Part shown: positions 8,763-17,279 of the stretch, piece after piece
How positions within the stretch are numbered: position 1 is the first letter of the stretch
How the letters are laid out: the number at the start of each line of letters is the position of its first letter
NCBI RefSeq assembly: GCF_003010915.2
Contig: NZ_CP028426.1
Location: forward strand, 3,224,001 to 3,288,000
DNA length: 64,000 nucleotides
From: Gulosibacter molinativorax
Lineage (GTDB): Bacteria; Actinomycetota; Actinomycetes; Actinomycetales; Microbacteriaceae
Reading direction: 5' to 3'
Made by a program: the position numbers and the translations under genes
The notes under the pieces: model-generated
The model's input: the letters and a program-made list of their open reading frames with translations, nothing else
Databases searched by the model: none
Told to the model about the DNA's origin: nothing

Positions 8763-10040
8763 TTAGGAATGGGCGATGTCGAGCATCGCCTCGTGGTCGA
8801 GCAGTTTGGTGCGGATGCGGTCGGTCTCGGCGGCAGCGGTCTCCGCGGCATCGATCTTCTGCCACGCGGCAAAAGAGACCGACTGCGCGCGGAGCGACTC
8901 GGGCAACGACTCGAAACCACCGCGGTCGAGGGATGCGGTGAGCTCGCCGGACTCGGCGGCGGCGAGAATCTCCTTGGCCACGACGTTCGAATCGGCGCGG
9001 TTCGCGGGGATCGCCCCCACCGGGCCGCGCTTCAGCCAACCGACGCGGTAGAGCCCCTCGTCGACCTTGCCCGACTCTTCGGCGGGGGTGAAGTCGAACT
9101 CTTCGGCGTAGTTGAGGTGACCGGGCGCGTTCGCATCGAAACCGATTGCCGAGATCACGGTGTCGGCGGGAATCACGCTGGCCTCGCCGACCGGTGCGGC
9201 GCCGAGGTGCACCTGTTCAACCTTGCCTGCTCCGGTGACCTTGCTGGGCTCGGCACCGAAGACGAAGTGCACGTGCGCTCGCGGCTCGTCGACCTCAATC
9301 TCGGCGAGGGCGGCGAACGCATCCTCGCGCTTGCGGCCGAGTGCGTTGTCCTCCGTCGCCGGGCTCGAATTCGCGAAGGTGTAGCGAACCCCGGCGATCT
9401 TTCCGAGTTCCTTCACCATCGCGACGTCCGCCTTGGCGGTTGCGATCGGCGATCGGCTCAACACGGTGATTGCGGATGCGGGGGCAGCGAGATACTGTTC
9501 GAGCGCGCCGGGCGCGACGTCGCTTCCCGCGTAGTCTGCCGCGGTCTTGACGAGGAATCGGACCATGTCGATCGCCACGTTGCCCGCGCCGACGACCACC
9601 ACGCGCTCGCCGATTTCCGGCAGCGGGATACTCGGGCGCGGCACCGCGTTGAGGGCGTTGATGATGTCGCCGGATGGGATCACACCCTTCAGGCTCGAGC
9701 CGGGCACGCTGAGGTGTCGATCGCGCCAGCGGCCGCTCGCGAGAATGACGAGGTCAAAGCGCTCCCGCAGCTGCGCGAGGGAAATATCCGTGCCGATCTC
9801 GACGTTGCCCGCGAACCGCACCGAACCGTCCGCGAACATCCGATCAAACTGGCGGGTGATCGCCTTCGTGTGTTGGTGATCGGCCGCGACGCCGTAGCGG
9901 ATGAGCCCGTAGGGGACCGCGAACCGATCAAAAACGGTGATTTCCGAATCTTTCCACGCGCGCTGGAGCGACTGCGCCACGAAGCATCCGCTCGGTCCGC
10001 TGCCGATTATGGCGATGTGTTTTGGTGGAGTATTGCTCAT
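8763..10040 (-). CDS. Ferredoxin/flavodoxin-NADP+ reductase, adrenodoxin-reductase type (FprA-like)
   Basis: FAD enzyme of 425 residues that passes electrons from NADPH to a small carrier. The FAD motif GSGPSG is near residue 12, and the NADP motif VVVVGAGNVAIDMVRFLVK lies in the middle, with the family ending GWLKRGPVGAIPANRADSN. Strong GGAAGGA ribosome site before the ATG. It is transcribed first, ahead of flavodoxin, so it most likely reduces that flavodoxin for the P450 encoded divergently. Mycobacterial FprA is the closest described type by motif. Confidence 0.88.
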   Translation of the reverse strand: MSNTPPKHIAIIGSGPSGCFVAQSLQRAWKDSEITVFDRFAVPYGLIRYGVAADHQHTKAITRQFDRMFADGSVRFAGNVEIGTDISLAQLRERFDLVILASGRWRDRHLSVPGSSLKGVIPSGDIINALNAVPRPSIPLPEIGERVVVVGAGNVAIDMVRFLVKTAADYAGSDVAPGALEQYLAAPASAITVLSRSPIATAKADVAMVKELGKIAGVRYTFANSSPATEDNALGRKREDAFAALAEIEVDEPRAHVHFVFGAEPSKVTGAGKVEQVHLGAAPVGEASVIPADTVISAIGFDANAPGHLNYAEEFDFTPAEESGKVDEGLYRVGWLKRGPVGAIPANRADSNVVAKEILAAAESGELTASLDRGGFESLPESLRAQSVSFAAWQKIDAAETAAAETDRIRTKLLDHEAMLDIAHS

Positions 10041-10116
10041 GTATCGATTCCTTCCGGTCGCTTCCCGGGGCGCAACACTGCGCCGTGGAGCCTGATGGCT
10101 TTAAAATCTAGATCTC

Positions 10117-10259
10117 AATCATTCACCAAATCCACCCGGTGGGCAACCTCGTCGTTGAAATCGCGGGTGAGGGGCTGTAAGGGCCGATGGAGAGCGGCTG
10201 GGAATCTTTGCTCGCTGGGTTGCGGGAATCATTCACTCGTGATTTTATTCATTCACCAA
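10117..10259. promoter_or_regulatory. Divergent control region with three CATTCAC repeats
   Basis: The 302-base gap between the reductase and P450 genes holds AATCATTCACCAA (10117-10129), AATCATTCACTCG (10227-10239) and ATTCATTCACCAA (10247-10259). These direct repeats of CATTCACYMR are candidate operator half-sites for a shared regulator of both transcripts. A GTGAATG (inverse of CATTCAC) also occurs at 6577-6583 upstream of the permease. No convincing -35/-10 pair was chosen. Confidence 0.45.
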
Positions 10260-10342
10260 TGAAGGTTATGGGTCGGGTCATGCATGAGGCCAAGGTCCGG
10301 CGCCTGAACACTTTTCAACGCTGATGAGTCAGAGAGGACAAA

Positions 10343-11548
10343 ATGAGCGCTACCGCAGCCACCGAGTTGCCGTACTTCGACATTGCGGATGAATCGTTCG
10401 CGATGCAGTCTGAGGAAGTGCGCGCAGCCCGCGACGCCTCGTGGATCGCCCGCACGAACTACGGCTACGCCGTGCTTCGCTATGAAGAGGTGTCGGAACT
10501 GCTCAAGAGCCCGAAGCTCTCGCAGGGAAGCGCCAAGTGGCCCGAGCATCACGGCGTCCACTCCGGCATCTTCTACGACTGGTGGTCGAAGAACCTCCTC
10601 GTCCTCGAGGGCGACGAGCACCACCGCATCCGCCGCCTGCTCAACCCGGCTTTCTCGCCGTCGATGGCGCGCAAGCTCGAGCCGCAGTTCAAGGAACTCG
10701 CCGAGGAGCTCATCGCGGGCGTCGTCGACAAGGGCGAGATGGAGTTCGTGCACGACTTTGCCGAGCCGTTCGCGACGCGTGCGCTGTGCATCATGATGGG
10801 CCTCGATCACAAGCACTGGCAGTTCATCGCCGACCGCGCGAACACCGTCGGCTACGCGCTGAGCGTCACGATCAAGGAAGACATTGACCGCGTCGACGTC
10901 GCGGTCAAGGAGCTCTACGACTTCGTTGAGGAGCTCATTCAGGAGCGTCAGGCCAATCCCGGCCAGGATGTGGTGTCTCGCCTCGTGCAGTTCAGCGAGG
11001 GGGGCGACAAGCTCACCGGCGAGGAGCTGCGCAACGCGCTCGTGCTCATGCTGTTCGGCGGCATGGACACCACGCGCAACCAGCTCGGCCTGATGGTCCA
11101 GACCTTCATCCACAACCCCGACCAGTGGGAGAAGCTCGCCGCCAATCCCGAGCTCACGAGCGCCGCGCTCGAGGAGGTGCTCCGCGTTAACCCGACGACC
11201 CGCTGGGTGACTCGCGAGGCGATCGAAGACTTCGAATACAAGGGAGTCGAGATCAAGGCTGGCACGACCGTGCACCTCTTTACCCACGCATCCGGCACTG
11301 ACCCCGAGGCGTACCCGAACCCCGAAATCGACATCGAGGCGACTGACCGCAAGCCGCACTTCACGTTCGGTGGCGGCATGCACCACTGCCTCGGCCACTA
11401 CATCGCGCGCGCCGACATGAGCCAGGCACTCCCGGTGCTCGCGGCAAACATCACGAATATCTCGAGCGCCGGTGGCGACGAGTGGCTGCCCGACTCGGGC
11501 AACACCGGGCCGGTCAAGTTCCCGATCACCTTCGACAAGCGCGCCTAA
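10343..11548 (+). CDS. Cytochrome P450 (cluster A)
   Basis: Soluble class I P450 of 401 residues. The heme-binding loop FTFGGGMHHCLGH places the thiolate Cys at 349. The I-helix oxygen-activation motif is FGGMDTTRNQ, the K-helix ExxR is EEVLR, and the C-helix WxxxR-like region is HHRIRRLLNPAF. AGAGAGG precedes the ATG. It heads an operon with a glutamine-synthetase-like ligase and amidotransferases; mycobacterial cyclic secondary amine degradation also pairs a P450 with a glutamine-synthetase-like gene. The likely job is oxidation of an amine or its gamma-glutamyl derivative. The substrate is unknown. Confidence 0.92.
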   Translation: MSATAATELPYFDIADESFAMQSEEVRAARDASWIARTNYGYAVLRYEEVSELLKSPKLSQGSAKWPEHHGVHSGIFYDWWSKNLLVLEGDEHHRIRRLLNPAFSPSMARKLEPQFKELAEELIAGVVDKGEMEFVHDFAEPFATRALCIMMGLDHKHWQFIADRANTVGYALSVTIKEDIDRVDVAVKELYDFVEELIQERQANPGQDVVSRLVQFSEGGDKLTGEELRNALVLMLFGGMDTTRNQLGLMVQTFIHNPDQWEKLAANPELTSAALEEVLRVNPTTRWVTREAIEDFEYKGVEIKAGTTVHLFTHASGTDPEAYPNPEIDIEATDRKPHFTFGGGMHHCLGHYIARADMSQALPVLAANITNISSAGGDEWLPDSGNTGPVKFPITFDKRA

Positions 11549-11578
11549 GCGCATCCGCAGAACACAAAAGGTAAATCA

Positions 11579-13060
11579 ATGACGATTACAAGCGAACCCC
11601 AGACCACCACCGACCCGTACGTCGAGAACCTCAAGTCCCGCGAGATTGCGAACGGCGGCAACCTCGCCAACAACTACAAGCAGCTCATCGAGAAGGAACT
11701 CAACGACAACAACGCGCTTGCTCGTCACCGCGACAAGAACCTCGAGAACGACACGATCGAGGCACTCAAGGAAAAGATTGAGCGCTCGGGCGTCGAGTAC
11801 CTCTACTACATGGTTCCGACCCTCCGTTCGCGCACCGTCGCGAAGATGGTGCCGGCGAAGCACTTCATCCGCAACCTCGAAAGCGGCGTGAAGTTCACCC
11901 GTAACGCGCTGATGGACTTCCAGCTCGACGTCTTCGGTAACCCGATCGGTGCCGACATCCACTCGAAGGAATTCGTGGCGATGCCCGAGCCCGAGACCTT
12001 CAACGCCCTGCCGTGGGACACCTCGGTCGGCCGCATCTTCTCGACTGCCTACGAGCCCGAGCACCTGCCGACCATCGGTGGCCGCCCGAACGCCGTTGAC
12101 TCGCGCGCCAACATGAAGCGCACCCACCAGCTCCTCAAGGACGTCTTCGGTCTCACCATGAAGTCGGGCCTCGAGCCCGAGATGGTGTGGGTCGGCGACT
12201 CGATCACCCCGAAGACCATCCCCGGCTACAACCCCGCCTACCAGGTCGAGTACCTCGAGGGTATGCGCCCGATTTACAAGCGCATCCACGAGTACGCGAA
12301 CCAGCTCGGCTTCGACATGATCGAGGGCGACTACGAAGACAAGGGCCAGATCGAGCTGAACTGGATGTTCGACGAGATCGAGTGGACCACCGACCGTATG
12401 GTCACCTACCGTCAGATCTGCTCGCAGGTTGCGCGCGAATTCGACGTTGAGGCATCGTTCATGCCGAAGCCCTTCCTCGGTGAAATGGGCGCCGGCTGCC
12501 ACCACAACATCTCGCTGTGGGACGAAGAGGGCAACAACACCCTCGAGACCCCGGGCGTCACCGAACTGCACCTCTCGCAGGTTGGCCGCTGGGCCGTGGG
12601 CGGTATCCTCAAGCACGCTCCGGGCATGATGCTGATCATGGCCTCGACCGTGAACTCTTACAAGCGCTTCTGGGACCCGGGTCAGTTCGCTCCGGCCCGC
12701 GCCGACTGGGGTCTCGACGACCGTGCCTCGATGGTTCGCATCTCGGCAAATGGCCGTGCCGAGGTCCGCGTACCCGACGCATCCGTCAACCCCTACCTCT
12801 CGCACTCGCTGCTGCTGGCCGCCGTCGCTGACGGTATCGGCAACCAGATCGAGCCGATCGGTCCGGGCGAGCAGGGCGAAGACCTGCCGCGCACCCTCGG
12901 TGAGGCGGTCGAGGCGTTCCGCGCGAACCCGTTCGTGCAGGACCACCTGCCGAACGAGCTCGGCGAGACCTACGCGAAGATGAAGGAAAGCGAATGGGCG
13001 CAGTACTGCGCGACCGTTTCGCAGTGGGAGTTCGACCAGTACTGGCAGGCGATCCCCTAA
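11579..13060 (+). CDS. Glutamine-synthetase-like gamma-glutamylamide ligase (cluster A)
   Basis: A 493-residue member of the GlnA/PuuA fold expected to join glutamate to an amine using ATP. The recognisable catalytic blocks are SGLEPEMVW, GQIELNW, GEMGAGCHHNISLW (replacing the GMHxHQS of true GlnA), VNSYKR and RVPDASVNPYL. The deviations from housekeeping GlnA, the N-terminal extension of about 60 residues and the pathway neighbours argue for an amine-specific ligase in the PuuA/IpuC/AtdA1 sense. The stop overlaps the next start (TAATG). True nitrogen assimilation is unlikely. Confidence 0.87.
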   Translation: MTITSEPQTTTDPYVENLKSREIANGGNLANNYKQLIEKELNDNNALARHRDKNLENDTIEALKEKIERSGVEYLYYMVPTLRSRTVAKMVPAKHFIRNLESGVKFTRNALMDFQLDVFGNPIGADIHSKEFVAMPEPETFNALPWDTSVGRIFSTAYEPEHLPTIGGRPNAVDSRANMKRTHQLLKDVFGLTMKSGLEPEMVWVGDSITPKTIPGYNPAYQVEYLEGMRPIYKRIHEYANQLGFDMIEGDYEDKGQIELNWMFDEIEWTTDRMVTYRQICSQVAREFDVEASFMPKPFLGEMGAGCHHNISLWDEEGNNTLETPGVTELHLSQVGRWAVGGILKHAPGMMLIMASTVNSYKRFWDPGQFAPARADWGLDDRASMVRISANGRAEVRVPDASVNPYLSHSLLLAAVADGIGNQIEPIGPGEQGEDLPRTLGEAVEAFRANPFVQDHLPNELGETYAKMKESEWAQYCATVSQWEFDQYWQAIP

Positions 13061-13842
13061 TGACTGACGTAACTACTGGTGCCGCGGCGAGCGACTCGAC
13101 GGTCGCTCGCCCGGAGGCAGCCGAACTGACGACGATCCGCTTTGCGTGCATCGACTCGGAAGCGGCGCCCCTGTTTGACCTTTCACAGGACGGTGGCAAG
13201 ACCCGCACCGGCTACGAGCCGGAGGCCGCGCAGCTGGTCGCGGATGAACTCGGCATCACGCTCGAGTGGGCCGTGATGGCCTGGGACGACATGATTCCGG
13301 CCGTGCAGCGCGGTGAAGCGGATGCGGTTTGGTGCGGCCAGGGGATCATCCCCTCGCGCCAGGAACAGGTGAACTTCACCCGTCCCTACGCCGTGTTCAG
13401 CGAGACTGTCCTCGTGCGTGCGGGTGACCCCGCGCGCAAGCCCGAAGACCTCGTCGGCTACAAGGTCGCCGCGATTGAAGGCAGTGCGAACATGCGCCTC
13501 GCCGAAACCTTCGAGGGCGCCGAGACCGTCGCCTTCACCGGCGACGACGTCTTCGGCGACATGATTCAGGCGGTGCGCGACGGCACGGTCGACGCGATGG
13601 TGGACGACGATGTCGTCACCATCCCGCTCGGCGACGAGCCCGAGTTCGACGTGGCCTTCACCGTGCAGACCCGCAACCCATGGGGTGTGGGTGTTGCGAA
13701 GGACCGCAGCGACCTGCTCGAGCTGCTCGATGGCGCGCTCGAACGCGTGATCGCCGATGGCCGCCTCGAACAAGTCTGGAATAAGTGGATGACGTCTCTG
13801 CCGTATCCGGAAGAGACGCTTCGGGATGGGAGACCCTCTTGA
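13060..13842 (+). CDS. Family 3 solute-binding-fold protein without signal peptide
   Basis: 260 residues with the type II periplasmic binding fold of amino-acid ABC receptors (RTGYEPEAAQLVADELGI, WDDMIPAVQRGEADAVWCGQ, TRPYAVFSETVLVRAGD, QVWNKWM end). The N-terminus MTDVTTGAAASDSTVARPEA has no hydrophobic stretch and no lipobox, and no ABC permease or ATPase gene is nearby. It is translationally coupled to both the ligase (TAATG) and the next amidotransferase (TTGA). It therefore looks like a cytosolic ligand-binding protein, perhaps a pathway sensor or substrate carrier. That role is inference. Confidence 0.75.
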   Translation: MTDVTTGAAASDSTVARPEAAELTTIRFACIDSEAAPLFDLSQDGGKTRTGYEPEAAQLVADELGITLEWAVMAWDDMIPAVQRGEADAVWCGQGIIPSRQEQVNFTRPYAVFSETVLVRAGDPARKPEDLVGYKVAAIEGSANMRLAETFEGAETVAFTGDDVFGDMIQAVRDGTVDAMVDDDVVTIPLGDEPEFDVAFTVQTRNPWGVGVAKDRSDLLELLDGALERVIADGRLEQVWNKWMTSLPYPEETLRDGRPS

Positions 13843-14588
13843 GCGGTAAGCCGCTGATCGCAGTCCCTGGTATGGCTTCGGCCAAGATCCAGGGACTTCG
13901 GTTCTCTGGGACCGTTGTTGCGAACGCAGTTTTGGAAAGTATTGTCCGCGCCGGCGGCGAACCGGTGATCGTCTCGCCGGTAGCCGAGTCGGCCGTGTGG
14001 GATCTCGTGGACGGCATCGTGCTGCCGGGTGGGTCGGACATCAACCCGGCCCGCTACGGCGCGGAGCCCGACGAGACGCACGCCGGCACCGATTTCGACA
14101 TTCAGGATGACGCGGATGCGCGGGCCATCACGGCCGCGGAAGAGCGCGGCTTGCCGACACTACTGATTTGCCGCGGCATGCAGCTGTGGAACGTCGAGCG
14201 CGGCGGCTCGATGATTCAGCACTGGCCTTCGGACCAGCAGGAGCACGTCGGCACCATCCACGATGTTTCGGTGGATGCTGACTCGCGTCTTGCAACCGCG
14301 CTCGGCCGGGCAGCGTCGTACAGTCCCGAGGCCACTTCGGTCTCGAGCTACCACCACCAGGCGGTCGGCGAACTCGGGCGTGACCTGCGGGTCGTTTCCC
14401 GCGCATCCGACGGTTGCGTCGAGGCGTTGGAAGACCCGTCACTCAATATCGTCGCAGTACAGTGGCACCCGGAGGACCGCGCAGCCAACCTCGACATCGA
14501 CCAGTCACTGTTTGACTGGGTCGTGGCTGAAGCGGCCGAGTTCCGTGCGAAGAAGAACGAAGGAAAGGCCACTGTTGCCACGGTATGA
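13839..14588 (+). CDS. Class I glutamine amidotransferase-like gamma-glutamyl hydrolase (peptidase C26, PuuD type), first copy
   Basis: Expected to hydrolyse the gamma-glutamyl amide formed by the ligase, releasing glutamate and the oxidised amine product. The 249-residue protein has nucleophile Cys111 in LLICRGMQL and the His210/Glu212 pair in VQWHPED, i.e. an intact triad. The TTG start at 13839 has GGGAGA upstream and overlaps the previous stop. A second, divergent copy follows directly, so the two may form a hetero-complex or act on different intermediates. Confidence 0.87.
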   Translation: MSGKPLIAVPGMASAKIQGLRFSGTVVANAVLESIVRAGGEPVIVSPVAESAVWDLVDGIVLPGGSDINPARYGAEPDETHAGTDFDIQDDADARAITAAEERGLPTLLICRGMQLWNVERGGSMIQHWPSDQQEHVGTIHDVSVDADSRLATALGRAASYSPEATSVSSYHHQAVGELGRDLRVVSRASDGCVEALEDPSLNIVAVQWHPEDRAANLDIDQSLFDWVVAEAAEFRAKKNEGKATVATV

Positions 14589-15393
14589 AAAGGAGCTGTC
14601 GGCGGAGGACGTGTTCACGACCTCCCCGCAGCAGGATGCAGACGTCACCATCGCGGCGGTCGTGCAGATGACGACGCCCGACCAGTCGCAGTTCAGTTTC
14701 GAGCTGAACCGTGACCTGATCCAGGTCGCGATCGCCTCGCTGCACGAGCACGGCGCTCGCGTCGAGCTGCACGATGTTGCGGTGGATGCGGAGCCCGACT
14801 TCGCTGCGATCGCCGCGGCTGACGGCATCCTCGTGTTGGGTGGCGGCGACGTCGACGCGACGCTATACGGCCACTTTGATGAGGTTCCGGGCGAGGGTGG
14901 CAAGGACCGTCGCGCGGATGATCGCGAGATCAAGGTGATTCAGGATGGCATCGCGGCTGACGCGATCATGCTGCACCTGTGCCGTGGTTCGCAGCTGCTC
15001 AACGTGGCGTGCGGTGGTTCGCTGTACCCCGACCTCGAGTCGGCCCAGCTCAGTCCCGCCGGTTTGCACAAGGGCTCGAAGGGGGAGCCGCTGTTCCTCG
15101 ACGAGGAAGTCAAGCTCGTCGAAGGCAGCAAGGTGCGCGAGCTCTACGGCACCCCGACGTTGACGGTGCGCAACGGTCACCACCAGGCGGTTCGGCGTGT
15201 GGGCGAGGGCCTGCGCGCAACCGCCGTCGCGCACGACGGTGTCGTTGAAGGTACCGAACGCATCGACAACACGTGGGTCGTCGGCGTGCAGTGGCACCCG
15301 GAAGAAGCCGGTGCTTCGAAGGCCGATCGCGACGTCCTCTTCGCCGAGTTCCTCGCCCAGGTCCGTGCCCGCAAAGCCGTCCCCGCGCTCTAA
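14575..15393 (+). CDS. Class I glutamine amidotransferase-like gamma-glutamyl hydrolase (peptidase C26), second copy
   Basis: 272 residues with nucleophile Cys136 in HLCRGSQLLN and the QWHPEE His/Glu pair, so catalysis should be intact. The TTG start at 14575 has AGGAAAGG upstream and lies 14 bases inside the previous gene. Compared with the first copy it has an N-terminal extension of about 25 residues and a longer insert before the YxxHHQ-like segment (NGHHQAVRRVGEG). It belongs to the same operon; the partner relation to the first copy is unknown. Confidence 0.85.
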   Translation: MPRYEKELSAEDVFTTSPQQDADVTIAAVVQMTTPDQSQFSFELNRDLIQVAIASLHEHGARVELHDVAVDAEPDFAAIAAADGILVLGGGDVDATLYGHFDEVPGEGGKDRRADDREIKVIQDGIAADAIMLHLCRGSQLLNVACGGSLYPDLESAQLSPAGLHKGSKGEPLFLDEEVKLVEGSKVRELYGTPTLTVRNGHHQAVRRVGEGLRATAVAHDGVVEGTERIDNTWVVGVQWHPEEAGASKADRDVLFAEFLAQVRARKAVPAL

Positions 15394-15396
15394 CCA

Positions 15397-15520
15397 CCAC
15401 CGCTCATTGAGTAGCGCGAAGCGCACCCCCACCGCTCATTGAGTAGCGCCGAAGGCGCGTATCGAAATGTGCCCACTGCACACCCTATCGATACGCGCTT
15501 TCGTGCTATTCACAGAACGA
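15397..15520. repeat. REP-like palindromic elements between amidotransferase and ALDH
   Basis: Two copies of GCTCATTGAGTAGCGC (one extended to GCCGAAGGCGCGTATCGA) and an opposite copy ending in CTATCGATACGCG fill the gap. The pattern GAGTAG-hairpin-TATCGA is the same element found at 26876, 27318, 31018 and 37366. It may form an mRNA hairpin that separates ALDH expression from the upstream genes. Confidence 0.75.
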
Positions 15521-15563
15521 ACACCACCCCAACCAAGACATCCAATTAACAAAGAGGTAAGCA

Positions 15564-16958
15564 ATGGCTGGATATCAAGTACTTAACCCCGCGACCGGCA
15601 AGGTCGAGTCGGAGTTCCCTCGCGCAACGGACGCCGAGGTCCGCGAGGCAATCGACCTCGCACACAACACCTACAGCTCCTGGCGGAACACCGCACTCGA
15701 CGAGCGCGTCGCGATCATCAAGCGGGTCGCTGAGCTCTACCGCGAACGTCGCGGGGAGCTTACCGAGATCATCGCTCGCGAAATGGGTAAGCCCATCCGC
15801 CAGGGTGCCGGTGAGATCGGCATCTCGGCTGACATTTTCGATTACTACGCCGACAACGCCGCCGAGTTCCTGAAGGAAGAGGAACTGACGGTTGCATCCG
15901 GTGGCCGCGCGGTTGTGCGCATGGCGCCGACCGGCGTGATCCTCGGCATCATGCCGTGGAACTACCCCTATTATCAGGTCGCGCGCTTTGCCGCCCCGAA
16001 CCTGCTGCTCGGGAACACGATCGTGCTGAAGCACGCATCCAACTGCCCCGAGTCGGCGCAGGCCATCGCGAAGATCTTCGAGGACGCCGGTCTCCCCGAG
16101 GGCGCGTACGTGAACATTTTCGCGTCGAGCTCGCAGGTGCCGAGCATCATCGAGGACCCGCGCGTGCAGGGTGTTTCGCTGACCGGTTCGGAACCGGCTG
16201 GCCGCTCGGTCGCCGAGGTCGCGGGCCGCAACCTCAAGAAGTGTGTGCTCGAACTCGGCGGGTCGGACCCGTTCCTCGTGCTCAGTACTGAGGATGTCAA
16301 GGCAGCCGCGAAGGTCGCCGTCGGCGGCCGCATGGCGAACGGTGGCCAGGCGTGTAACGCGTCGAAGCGCGTGATCGAATATTACGAAGAGTTCGTGCAG
16401 GCGTACGTCGAGCGCATGCAGCTGTTCACCCCGGGCGACCCGCTCGATAGCGGCACCCGCTTCGGCCCGCTTTCGTCTGCCGGCGCGGTGGATGAACTGG
16501 TCGAACTCGTTGAGGATGCGGTCGGCAAGGGTGCGAACCTGCTGCTCGGCGGCCAGCGCATTGAGCCGGCTGAAGCTGGCCTGGGCGCAGAGTGGGCCGA
16601 TGGCGCGTGGATGCAGCCGACGGTGCTCACCGACATCACGCCCGAGATGCGGATCTACCGCGAAGAGGCCTTCGGCCCGGTCGCGTCGATCTACCGCGTG
16701 GCCGACGAGGCCGCGGCAATTCGTCTCGCAAACGACTCACCGTTCGGCCTTGGTTCCTCGGTGATCACGAACGACGAAGCGCAGGCGAACCGTGTTGCCG
16801 ACCAGATCGAGGCCGGCATGGTCTACATCAACTCGGCGGGGGAGTCAGAGCCCGACCTTCCCTTCGGTGGTGTGAAGTCCTCCGGCATCGGCCGCGAGCT
16901 CGGCCGCTTCGGCATGGAAGAGTTCGCGAACCGCAAGCTCGTCCGCTGGAGCAACTAG
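15564..16958 (+). CDS. Aldehyde dehydrogenase, succinate-semialdehyde-dehydrogenase type (cluster A)
   Basis: NAD(P)-dependent oxidation of an aldehyde to a carboxylate. The 464-residue protein has the nucleophile Cys in NGGQACNASKR, the general-base Glu in LELGGSDPF and the MPWNYPYYQVAR motif typical of the GabD-like branch. A clear AAAGAGG ribosome site precedes the ATG. Last gene of cluster A on this strand. In a Puu-like pathway it would oxidise the gamma-glutamyl aminoaldehyde or a semialdehyde such as glutarate semialdehyde. The substrate is inferred. Confidence 0.88.
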   Translation: MAGYQVLNPATGKVESEFPRATDAEVREAIDLAHNTYSSWRNTALDERVAIIKRVAELYRERRGELTEIIAREMGKPIRQGAGEIGISADIFDYYADNAAEFLKEEELTVASGGRAVVRMAPTGVILGIMPWNYPYYQVARFAAPNLLLGNTIVLKHASNCPESAQAIAKIFEDAGLPEGAYVNIFASSSQVPSIIEDPRVQGVSLTGSEPAGRSVAEVAGRNLKKCVLELGGSDPFLVLSTEDVKAAAKVAVGGRMANGGQACNASKRVIEYYEEFVQAYVERMQLFTPGDPLDSGTRFGPLSSAGAVDELVELVEDAVGKGANLLLGGQRIEPAEAGLGAEWADGAWMQPTVLTDITPEMRIYREEAFGPVASIYRVADEAAAIRLANDSPFGLGSSVITNDEAQANRVADQIEAGMVYINSAGESEPDLPFGGVKSSGIGRELGRFGMEEFANRKLVRWSN

Positions 16959-16974
16959 CTCGGCGTTTCGTCGA

Positions 16975-17069
16975 CGCCGAGCCGGGTCCGCCCGGTGTCG
17001 AGCCGGGGTGTTCGCGGCGAGCCGAGTTGTTCTATCACCCCGGTTCGGCGCGACGGACCCGGCTCGGCG
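16975..17069. repeat. Large cruciform-like inverted repeat after ALDH
   Basis: Perfect 16-bp arms (CGCCGAGCCGGGTCCG at 16975-16990 and its complement at 17054-17069) enclose further nested pairing (CCGGGGTG / CACCCCGG). It stands in the non-coding gap 16959-17279 between convergent genes, so it may be a terminator or a mobile-element relic. Confidence 0.6.
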
Positions 17070-17137
17070 CAGTTCTGCCGCGTCTCAGCGAAGCTTCTAC
17101 CCGTTTCGGGCAGTGGCTTCACGGCCGAGAATCCACA

Positions 17138-17173
17138 AAGTGCCCTGTCACCGTGAATGGTGACAGGGCACTT
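17138..17173. terminator. Bidirectional hairpin terminator between convergent ALDH and APC permease
   Basis: 15-bp perfect arms (AAGTGCCCTGTCACC and its complement) with a 6-nt loop lie between two converging genes. There is no long T-run, but the stem is strong. A further 11-bp inverted repeat (ACCGTTCGATG at 17182 / CATCGAACGGT at 17243) follows. Confidence 0.6.
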
Positions 17174-17279
17174 AGGCGTTGACCGTTCGATGCAATTTAT
17201 GAGATCCGAAACCCTTATTGAGGGTCCGAGGTCGATTTTTTACATCGAACGGTGACGGCTCGCACGCGCACTGAGTCGA

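Noticed and set aside
8769..10262. 497-codon plus-strand frame antisense to the FprA-type reductase
   Set aside because: No motifs, lies opposite a complete FAD/NADP reductase.
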